41,435 nt of DNA from Caldithrix sp. (GTDB taxonomy: Bacteria > KSB1 > UBA2214 > DYKH01). Positions 1 through 6,453 of this stretch are shown one piece after another. Where the stretch lies: positions 41,992 through 83,426 of the forward strand of contig DYKH01000006.1 in NCBI GenBank assembly GCA_020722685.1. The letters run 5' to 3'. The position numbers and the translations under genes were made by a program. The first letter of the stretch is position 1. Each line of letters opens with the position of its first letter. The notes below the pieces were generated by a model, which was not told the DNA's origin, made no database searches, and saw only the letters and a list, made by a program, of their open reading frames with translations.

Positions 1-154
1 GTTTGGGTTCTAACCGTTCCCACAATCCAATCGTAAGACTTGCGAAGGAGTGTTTCTTCAATGGGATCATTGGTCGCTCTGTTGATGCTTATAGATGGCC
101 TCGCGCAGATCCCAGATGACTATGGCCAATTTGTGTTCCAAGTCTGATCGAGAA

Positions 155-304
155 TCACTCCTTACTTTCCTCCATCTTCTTGGTAAAGTGCCTGTAAAGG
201 ATAAAGGCAACTACAAAGGAGATGGTAAAAATGAGCGCCGGGATGATCACCCCTAAGATGGGGTGTCCTATGCGCGGTAATTGCTGTGCTAATAAACCAA
301 TCAT
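155..304 (-). CDS. 49-aa single-pass membrane protein, third micro-gene behind the symporter
   Basis: The ORF starts at ATG (302-304, minus strand) and ends at TGA 155-157. The protein is 49 aa: a short polar start, one strongly hydrophobic helix at about residues 16-37, then a basic/acidic tail ending KKMEESKE. It lies 43 nt downstream of the preceding 38-aa micro-gene on the same strand and is probably its operon partner. No family is recognised. By position it may be a small accessory subunit of the sodium:solute symporter, as small membrane proteins accompany other SSS transporters. A chance ORF is possible, but the clean membrane helix and tight spacing argue against it. Confidence 0.55.
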   Translation of the reverse strand: MIGLLAQQLPRIGHPILGVIIPALIFTISFVVAFILYRHFTKKMEESKE

Positions 305-347
305 TTTCGGTGATGCTCCTAATCAAGGTTTTGTAAGATTGCAATAA

Positions 348-464
348 TTAGCTCTTTTTTGCTTTGTGATATTTCCGATAATATCGCCAGGCGAAGATGA
401 GGCCGGCTACGGAAAACAGGTAAGAAACCGTCATACCGATTACGACCGCTAATCCTTGATTCAT
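348..464 (-). CDS. 38-aa single-pass membrane protein, translationally coupled micro-gene
   Basis: The ATG at 462-464 overlaps the TGA (461-463) of the upstream 98-aa gene in an ATGA arrangement, which suggests translational coupling. A strong Shine-Dalgarno (GGAGGAGAA) sits just ahead, inside the upstream gene. The protein (MNQGLAVVIG... to ...HKAKKS) has one hydrophobic helix at about residues 4-24 and a basic tail rich in R, K and Y. No family is recognised. The start signal and coupling make it more credible than a random ORF of this size. Role inferred from context: accessory peptide of the SSS symporter. Confidence 0.65.
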   Translation of the reverse strand: MNQGLAVVIGMTVSYLFSVAGLIFAWRYYRKYHKAKKS

Positions 465-757
465 TTCTTCTCCTCCCACCGTTGAATTTGTTCCAAATTC
501 TCCAAATATTGCTTTTGCTTCTTTTCATACGCGGATGAGATCACGCTTAGCTTGGGATCGATTACCCAGAACATTAAGATGGTAACGATGATGCCAATTG
601 CCAAGAGCAGAAAACCCATGGGCAGGAGAAAGAGGGACATTGCCATGCCCATGGTGATAAGAATGTAGCTAAAGGGCGAGATGATGATGGCAATCCAATC
701 CTCTTTCGTCCATTCGTCCGCTTCGTGCGGTGTCCAATTACGTTTGATCCATGTCAT
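461..757 (-). CDS. 98-aa two-helix membrane protein next to the sodium:solute symporter
   Basis: The start chosen is ATG 755-757 (MTWIKRNWTPHE). The reading frame is open further upstream, but that would overlap the symporter, and a GGAGG-type site precedes this ATG. The protein has an aromatic N-terminal segment (residues 1-24, WTPHEADEWTKEDW), two hydrophobic helices at about residues 25-43 and 46-66, and a charged, probably coiled-coil tail with several E/K/Q residues. It follows the symporter stop by 13 nt and overlaps the next micro-gene by 4 nt, so it belongs to the same operon. It resembles SSS small subunits in position and topology, but I cannot assign it to a named family. Confidence 0.8.
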   Translation of the reverse strand: MTWIKRNWTPHEADEWTKEDWIAIIISPFSYILITMGMAMSLFLLPMGFLLLAIGIIVTILMFWVIDPKLSVISSAYEKKQKQYLENLEQIQRWEEKK

Positions 758-770
758 GCTTTGCCTCCTT

Positions 771-2381
771 TCATGCCTCTTTTTCAGCTTTGAGCTCGAT
801 TTCGTGGACGGCCTGCAGCAAACCGCGCCGCTCCGCTTCTCGTTTGACCGGACCCCAGAATCCAATAGGCCGGGTTTGTACATAGACTTTCACCAGCCGG
901 TCCATGTCTTCCGGTTTGGTCAGGAAAGTTACGGGAATGTAAATAAGAGCTACCAGGGCGGCTAACAACCAGAATTGTATGTAATCAGGCAAGTGCGGAA
1001 TAATGCCAAAGGCAGGCAAAACCCAAACCACCAGCCAGCATACACCCAGGTTGGCAATCCAGGCCGAGAGATAGCCCCAAACATTGAAACGCCACCAAAT
1101 GACTTGCAGAATGTTGGGGAGCCAGGTGCCGGCAATCATCAGCCACAAGGCAAAAAGCAGCCACTTGGTGACATCCACGCCGATCATCAAACCGAAAAAG
1201 AAAGAGCCAAGCAGCACGACGACGGTCATGATCCGGCCAATGAGCACGACCCTCTTCTCGGACGCTTTGGGATTGATGTAGTGATGGTAGAGGTCGCGGG
1301 TGGCGTACATGGAGCCGAGATTCAGAATTCCGGCGATGGAAGAGATGTGGATGGCTAAAATCGCCGCAAAGAAAAAGCCCACCAATCCTACCGGGAAGGT
1401 CTCGAAGCCTACTCTGAACCAAGCAAGCTGATAGTTGGACTGGTCGCTGATATTCGGAAAAATGACAAAAAAAGCAAGAACAGCCAACGCCCACAGCGAG
1501 TTTCTGGTGATGACCGCGGCAGTGCCCCACCAAATACTGTAGGAGGCATCTTTTACCGTCTTGGCTGATTGTATCCGCTGGGCTTCCACGAACCAGTCAA
1601 AATGCGTGGCCATGCCAAAACCGCCAAGAAAAGGCACTGCCACCATGGTGATGAGCCAGAGCAGCGGGAAATCGCCCGATGCGAAACCGGTGAAATGGAA
1701 AGGATTGAGCATCCAGGATTTGTCCATGGCTTGCAACTTGGCGACAATGGCCGAAGGTCCGCCCGCAGCCATGGCGCCCCAAACCGAGACCAGAATAATC
1801 GTGAGGAACATGGTGATGCCTTGCTGCACGTCGGCAATGATGACGCCCCAAAATCCGGCGGCGATCACGTAGATACAGGTGAGGCTGGAGAATAGAACCA
1901 GTCCCAGCCACAGCGGCCAGCCAAAGGCATATTGGCAGACGTTGCCCATGGCAATGCCGACCCAGCCGGCAATGAACATGCTCAAAGCGACTTGCCAGCC
2001 GGCCATCCAGCCGCGCATCAGCTCCGCACCCAAGCCGCTGAACCGCAGGGTTTGCCATTCAGCTTGTGTTCCTGCTAAGGAGCGGCGAAAGATGCGAGTG
2101 GAAACCCAGGCGCTGATGGCACACCAGCCGGCGAATAAGGAGTACCACATACCACGCAAGCCGCCGGCGTACACCCAGCCGGAAAACCACATGGGCGTGT
2201 CCGTGGCGGTATGAGTAGCGTAATTAGAAGTCGCGGGAAGCCACCAGGGAAGCCCGCGCCCGGCCAGGAAAAAATCCGACTCAGATCGCTTTCCCAGTTT
2301 GTAGAAAATGACTCCGCAACCGATCATTAGTACCAAATAGGCAATTGTCCAAAAATAATCCAAAAAAGCAAATTGAACCAT
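771..2381 (-). CDS. sodium:solute symporter family protein (SSS)
   Basis: This 536-aa polytopic inner-membrane protein has about 13 hydrophobic segments. Near the N-terminus it carries the SSS-type motif SESDFFLAGRGLPWW, followed by the first transport helices. The family couples sodium influx to uptake of sugars, amino acids, organic acids or nucleosides; the substrate cannot be read here. ATG 2379-2381 is chosen over the TTG two codons upstream because GGAGG lies 7 nt before the ATG and only 2 nt before the TTG. It heads a four-gene minus-strand operon with three micro membrane proteins. A nearby amino-sugar enzyme (nagB fusion) makes a sugar-like substrate conceivable, but this is weak inference. 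Confidence 0.93.
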   Translation of the reverse strand: MVQFAFLDYFWTIAYLVLMIGCGVIFYKLGKRSESDFFLAGRGLPWWLPATSNYATHTATDTPMWFSGWVYAGGLRGMWYSLFAGWCAISAWVSTRIFRRSLAGTQAEWQTLRFSGLGAELMRGWMAGWQVALSMFIAGWVGIAMGNVCQYAFGWPLWLGLVLFSSLTCIYVIAAGFWGVIIADVQQGITMFLTIILVSVWGAMAAGGPSAIVAKLQAMDKSWMLNPFHFTGFASGDFPLLWLITMVAVPFLGGFGMATHFDWFVEAQRIQSAKTVKDASYSIWWGTAAVITRNSLWALAVLAFFVIFPNISDQSNYQLAWFRVGFETFPVGLVGFFFAAILAIHISSIAGILNLGSMYATRDLYHHYINPKASEKRVVLIGRIMTVVVLLGSFFFGLMIGVDVTKWLLFALWLMIAGTWLPNILQVIWWRFNVWGYLSAWIANLGVCWLVVWVLPAFGIIPHLPDYIQFWLLAALVALIYIPVTFLTKPEDMDRLVKVYVQTRPIGFWGPVKREAERRGLLQAVHEIELKAEKEA

Positions 2382-2744
2382 CTGCAAGCCTCCTTCCGTT
2401 ATGAGTGCTTATTGCTTCATCGGTGGAAATGAATAGTTGGACATGATGAACCCATGGGGTTTTCGGAGAGAAACGAACGTACCTTGAACCATAAGGAAGT
2501 CTGTGAGTGCAAGAGTGATTGGATGGCGATTTGGCCAAATGCTCAGCGTTTTGCAAAGTTGGATTGACGCCAATGAAGACCATCGCTCTTCGGGGTCGCA
2601 ATTTACATAAAAAGGGAGCGGATAGCAAATCTTTTTATTTGTCGTCTGCAAGAATTTTTATCCGGATCTTCACAAATTGCCCTTGTGATTAAAGGGAGAA
2701 GTGGCTATCTTGGGGGCGAATTGAATTACATGAAGGAAGAGAGG
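2382..2744. other. divergent intergenic region, no gene seen
   Basis: About 360 nt separate the minus-strand symporter operon from the plus-strand barrel-protein gene, so promoters of both should lie here. Reading frames present are short and lack start signals. I found no convincing -35/-10 pair or hairpin by eye. Confidence 0.5.
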
Positions 2745-3296
2745 ATGAGCAGGAGCAAGAGAACGAATAAGAGCAGTAGCAGTAGCCGTGGCAGTAGCAG
2801 TAGCCGTGGCAGTAGCCGCAGCGGTGGCAGGAGGATTTTACCCCCAGCGCTTGTTATTGCAATCATCACTTACCCGTTTGCCACAACGTACGCGGCAAGT
2901 CATGGCATTGAAGCCAGCGTCACCCTGTCCGGCAGCATTTTGTTGGGGATCGGTTACTACCACCAACTCAACGAAAACCTCGTCGTCAAGTATGGCGCCA
3001 GCATTGGTTACTCAGGATTGCCGGTGGGAATCAATGTTGGCTTTGCGAGGAGATTCCCCACCCAGCAATCATGGTCACCTTATGCGGGTCTTGGTGGGGA
3101 TATCTTGTTCGCCCGTCTGGGCAGTTCCGGCAAAAGATTACGCGCCTTTCCTTTCATCCGCTCGACCATGGGGATCGCTTACCAGCCGCACGTCAGTCTC
3201 TCTCACCATGCGGAACTGTGGGTTGCCTACTTTATCAAGCAAAAGAGATTGGCTCCCATTGGCATCAACTTTCTGCATCGGAATGCGATGAATTGA
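2745..3296 (+). CDS. small outer-membrane beta-barrel-like protein with Ser/Arg repeat N-terminus
   Basis: The start chosen is ATG 2745 (MSRSKRTNK), which has an AGGAAGAG site just ahead; an in-frame ATG at 2730 and a GTG at 2685 are alternatives. The protein is 183 aa. Residues 1-29 are a low-complexity Ser/Arg/Gly stretch encoded by hexanucleotide repeats. A hydrophobic signal-like segment (ILPPALVIAIITYPFATTYA) follows. The rest consists of alternating amphipathic strands with aromatic and glycine residues, such as LLGIGYYHQL and YGASIGYSG, typical of small outer-membrane barrels. The n-region before the signal segment is unusually long, so either the tail really stays on or the annotated start is imperfect. 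No specific function can be assigned. Confidence 0.7.
   Translation: MSRSKRTNKSSSSSRGSSSSRGSSRSGGRRILPPALVIAIITYPFATTYAASHGIEASVTLSGSILLGIGYYHQLNENLVVKYGASIGYSGLPVGINVGFARRFPTQQSWSPYAGLGGDILFARLGSSGKRLRAFPFIRSTMGIAYQPHVSLSHHAELWVAYFIKQKRLAPIGINFLHRNAMN
2772..2831 (+). repeat. in-frame hexanucleotide microsatellite (about 10 units)
   Basis: Ten consecutive 6-bp units vary around AGCAGT, AGCCGT and GGCAGT, with an 18-bp higher-order repeat (AGCAGT AGCCGT GGCAGT) present twice in a row. They encode SS, SR and GS dipeptides at the N-terminus of the barrel protein. Because the unit is 6 bp, gain or loss of copies would change protein length without frameshift. Confidence 0.85.
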
Positions 3297-3357
3297 GCTT
3301 CTCATATCCCGGTCCAGTCCTACTCAGATATGCCGCAACCAGAGAGGGCAAAGATTT

Positions 3358-3387
3358 ACCACGGATTTCCACAGAGCCGCACGGATT
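3358..3387 (+). repeat. left copy of degenerate inverted repeat (ACCACGGATTTCCAC type)
   Basis: The copy begins ACCACGGATTTCCACAGAGC. It matches the reverse complement of 3746-3775 at about 23 of 30 positions by eye, including ACCAC, GATTT and CACGGATT blocks. The pair brackets about 360 nt of non-coding DNA. Confidence 0.6.
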
Positions 3388-3745
3388 GCCATCGGAATAG
3401 AACGCTTCCCCGTAGCATCGAACACCAAATCGAAACCAAAGGTTCGTCTTTGAGCAAACGCAGATGAGCGTTGTCATGCCGAAGGCATCCTCCCTGGTCA
3501 AGGAACCGATCTCTGGCTTGAAGCCCATTGTTATGCAGGGGAAAATACCTATGGTATGACAGGATGGATCATCATGAGTGAAGAAAGGCAATTTCCATCA
3601 TTATCAAGCGCCCGGGTTGTGTATAGAAGCTCCTACGAATACTGGCCTTTGGTTTATGGACACCTATCGTTTGACGTTGTCATTTGATCGTAGGGACCAA
3701 TATTGTGATTATAAGACCATCGGCGGAAATACACTCCAGAAGAAA

Positions 3746-3775
3746 AATCCGTGTCCTTCGGTGTAAATCGGTGGT
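3746..3775 (-). repeat. right copy of degenerate inverted repeat
   Basis: The reverse complement begins ACCACCGATTTACACCGAAG and mirrors 3358-3387. Motifs of this ACGGATT type are common as intergenic clutter in environmental genomes (recollection, not checked). Confidence 0.6.
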
Positions 3776-3829
3776 TGTCTTTTTGGCTTTTTTGCGCTCA
3801 GTTGATTGTTTATGACTTAAGGATCGGAG

Positions 3830-6187
3830 CTAACTTTCTTCTGTCGTTCTTTTCAATTCATAGGATCGGGTATAGAATTCATCCAGTGTCATTCGTTTGA
3901 GAAACGCCATGCCGTGCGAGCCGCGTAATCGGGGCGATTCACTTTCGTTAAAGAACTCGCGGCCAAGACAGAGCTTCATATTCTGATACTGCTGCACCAT
4001 GATTTTGCGCGAGAGCCGGGAGAACGGTCCATCCAGCTCGTAGCTGGGAAAAGAAGCATCCCGCTGGGAGCCAAAGCAGTTCTCAAAAACGGCCTCCAGC
4101 ACCGCCAAAGAATTGAGGGAGACGGGCACGAAAACATTGGCCTCCGATGGATGGAAACGGAACCACACGTTGCGATAGCCCCAAACCTCGATGTCATTCC
4201 TGCCGGTTTCCTTTTGATAGAGCTTGAGCGCCTCGGAGATGGTTTGCAGCACTTTGTAATGTGTGTCCGGGCCGCTGCCTTCCGGGTCGAGGGCTACGGT
4301 CACCACGGTGGGATTGATTTTCTTGAGCAGGTTGAGCACCGGCAGCACGTCGCGCTCTATTTTGGGCTCCTCGGTAAAGATGTCGCCTTTGTAAAAGCCA
4401 AGGCGCAGATGATTGACATTGGCGCTGCTGAATCCCAGATGTCCCCACTTTAAATCGGATTCCCATTCACGAATCATGCCTTTGAGCTGCTGGATGTACG
4501 GCAAATCCTTCTTGCCCGGATATTGGGTTTTAAAGTAGGAAATGAGCTCAGAGACACGGTTCTTTAATTGCCCAAAACTGTCCTCTTCAAAGAGAAAAAT
4601 CAGATTGCGCAGCAGCCGGCGCGCTTCCCCTTCTTCGCGCATGAATTTGTTATGCGCAGCCAATCCGTCCAGATATTGGTACACGTCGCGGTTGCGCCCG
4701 GATTCATTGTTGGGATCAAAATAACCTTCTGCCATGAGATGGCGAAAATTGGGCGTGTCGATGTGGCGCTGCAAATTCTCCAACAGCTCGCGGACATAGT
4801 TATTGGTGACGGCAGTGAATCCACTGGTCAGATAATTGAAATAATGTTTGTTTTTCGGCGACCGCACCAGATGAATGATGTAGGCCCAGTAGCCCAGCAT
4901 AATGTCGTCGTGATGCGGCGCAGTGTGCATAAAGGTGTGCCCCTCGATAGGCTCGAGGCCGCGCATGATTTTTTCGATCAGACTTTCGCGAACCCTGCGG
5001 CAAATAACCTGCGGAGCCAAGCCCGTTTTCTGCAAAATCCATTTGCTCGAGCGAATGGTGTTGAAATCCTCTTCCGTCAGCTCAGTCAAGCGCTTTCTTC
5101 GATCCAGCGCCAGATCGACCACGATATGCTCGATTTCCTGTTTCGGCAGCGGATCCATCTTGGTGACGTCTTCATAACGACGTTCCACCAAAAGCGATGC
5201 CGCGCCCTTGGTCAGGTAAAAGCGGGCGTTTTTTAGTTTCTGCAAAGCGGTGGCGGGATATAAGTTGGAGGGCGGTTGCTCGACGGCGTCTTTGACCACT
5301 TTTGCTTTGGCCTCGCCAGCAGCGATGATGATGGCTACCGTATCCGGATTGAAGGTAATGGTCGATAGGCCGATGGTGATCACCAGTCGTTTGCGCGCCA
5401 CCTCGATGCCGCCCAGGTCGGTGGCCGCTGCGGCCTGTGTCTCATAGTTGGTGGCGGTCAGGCGCGTCGTCGAGTAGTGATCCGAGCCTTTGACGTTGAA
5501 GCCGATATGGCCGTCGGGACCGATGCCGCCGAGGAAAAAGCCGATGCCACCTAACTGCCGAATACGAGTTTCGTACTCGGTGCAATATTGGTCGACTTGC
5601 TCGATCACGCGCTTTTGAATGTTTTCGAGTCGGCTCTGGCCTTGGCGGGTTCGCAAGGACAAGTCCACGACCTCATCGGGAAAGACGTCGTTAGGCGTCA
5701 TTCCCTCCGGAACGCCCGTGCTCCAGGCGTTGATGAGCAGCGCTTTGTCGGCGTCCAGGCCGAAGCCGTTAATATAGAACTTGTTGATGTAGTGATGAAA
5801 GCTGTTGTGCTGCGTTGGACTGATCGGATAGAACTCGTCAATTTGTACAAAAGTCAAGGAACTCATTCGCGGCTTTTGCTCCGGATCGATACCGTATTCT
5901 TTTAACTCTGCTTGCACGGAGATTTGGTGCCAACTGTGCAAATAGGTGTTCACCCATTTGATAAAATGCTCCGGCGTTTTGCCGGTCGGCAAAGAGACGA
6001 CTCCTTCGGGATTGGCTTGCACCCATTCCAGGAATCGCAAAGCGGTCAGCTTGCCCAGGGTAGGAAAATTTTCGACTTCAATGACGCCGATTTTTTCTAT
6101 TGGCTCATAGATAAGCTGCCGGCCGCTGTGGGCGACCGCCACCTGTTCGACGCGCGAAGGATTCGGATTCTCCTTTTTTTTGCTCAT
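3830..6187 (-). CDS. nagB: glucosamine-6-phosphate deaminase fused to a PIG-L/LmbE-type deacetylase domain
   Basis: This is a 785-aa cytosolic protein. Residues about 30-340 are a NagB/SIS-like deaminase domain with SLPTGKTP (phosphate loop), QIDEFYP (general-base Asp about 117) and GGIGPDGHIGFN (Asp about 225, His about 227). NagB converts glucosamine-6-phosphate to fructose-6-phosphate and ammonia. Residues about 415-700 are a PIG-L/LmbE domain with the zinc motif HTAPHHDDIM, seen in N-acetylglucosamine-type deacetylases. The fusion would suit deacetylation plus deamination of amino-sugar phosphates; Bacteroidetes carry similar fusions. Where E. coli NagB has Glu148 after GHIAFN, this protein has Val (about 232). 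The first ATG is used (MSKKKENPNP), with a GGGAAAG site ahead. It is about 270 nt from the next upstream gene, so it may have its own promoter. Confidence 0.92.
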   Translation of the reverse strand: MSKKKENPNPSRVEQVAVAHSGRQLIYEPIEKIGVIEVENFPTLGKLTALRFLEWVQANPEGVVSLPTGKTPEHFIKWVNTYLHSWHQISVQAELKEYGIDPEQKPRMSSLTFVQIDEFYPISPTQHNSFHHYINKFYINGFGLDADKALLINAWSTGVPEGMTPNDVFPDEVVDLSLRTRQGQSRLENIQKRVIEQVDQYCTEYETRIRQLGGIGFFLGGIGPDGHIGFNVKGSDHYSTTRLTATNYETQAAAATDLGGIEVARKRLVITIGLSTITFNPDTVAIIIAAGEAKAKVVKDAVEQPPSNLYPATALQKLKNARFYLTKGAASLLVERRYEDVTKMDPLPKQEIEHIVVDLALDRRKRLTELTEEDFNTIRSSKWILQKTGLAPQVICRRVRESLIEKIMRGLEPIEGHTFMHTAPHHDDIMLGYWAYIIHLVRSPKNKHYFNYLTSGFTAVTNNYVRELLENLQRHIDTPNFRHLMAEGYFDPNNESGRNRDVYQYLDGLAAHNKFMREEGEARRLLRNLIFLFEEDSFGQLKNRVSELISYFKTQYPGKKDLPYIQQLKGMIREWESDLKWGHLGFSSANVNHLRLGFYKGDIFTEEPKIERDVLPVLNLLKKINPTVVTVALDPEGSGPDTHYKVLQTISEALKLYQKETGRNDIEVWGYRNVWFRFHPSEANVFVPVSLNSLAVLEAVFENCFGSQRDASFPSYELDGPFSRLSRKIMVQQYQNMKLCLGREFFNESESPRLRGSHGMAFLKRMTLDEFYTRSYELKRTTEES

Positions 6188-6370
6188 AAGATGGTTCTTT
6201 CCCGCTTAAGGTTTGGCAAAGACGAAAGATTTTTCAAGGAAAAATTAGCGCGATAAATTTATCAAGAAAATGCCAAATGTCAAACACCTTTGATTTAGAG
6301 GTCGGCTATCGGTATAGGGTGTACTTGCCAACAGTAGTCTTCTAAGTGAGCAGCCTTCCATTCCGCAGGC

Positions 6371-6426
6371 ATCAAATGTCAAAAGTCAAAAAGCAAAATG
6401 ACAAGGCAAAATCCAAAATTCATCAG
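6371..6426 (+). repeat. AT-rich degenerate heptanucleotide tandem repeat (GTCAAAA type)
   Basis: About eight 7-bp units in phase (ATCAAAT, GTCAAAA, GTCAAAA, AGCAAAA, TGACAAG, GCAAAAT, CCAAAAT, TCATCAG). They lie 28 nt beyond the stop of the minus-strand gene at 6454. The reverse complement of 18581-18629 reads nearly the same, so this is a dispersed family. A weak trace also lies near 6270-6287. Confidence 0.75.
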
Positions 6427-6453
6427 GTGCGCTTGGTTGGGGAAAAACGATTT

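Larger units (their letters stand above)
3297..3829. other. 533-nt intergenic region with degenerate inverted repeat pair
   Basis: This is a convergent intergenic region between the barrel gene (plus) and the nagB fusion (minus). No gene is supported; the short frames have no start signals. It holds a roughly 30-bp degenerate inverted pair at 3358-3387 and 3746-3775, and a small palindrome ATGCC GAA GGCAT at about 3476-3488. No clear intrinsic terminator with a T-run was seen. Confidence 0.6.

Noticed and set aside
1..150. Minus-strand coding-like stretches at the left edge (one frame with WDLREAIYKHQQ, another with NDPIEETLLRKSYDWIVG)
   Set aside because: They could be one frameshifted gene running off the window, but no ATG/GTG start or Shine-Dalgarno is visible and joining them needs an assumed indel.
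2788..3291. Plus-strand 167-aa frame beginning with alternating Ala-Val
   Set aside because: It is the shifted frame of the hexanucleotide repeat; the overlapping frame gives a proper signal segment and barrel-like strands.
4568..5236. 222-aa plus-strand frame opposite the nagB fusion
   Set aside because: It is antisense to a well-supported gene with conserved motifs, with no signals of its own.
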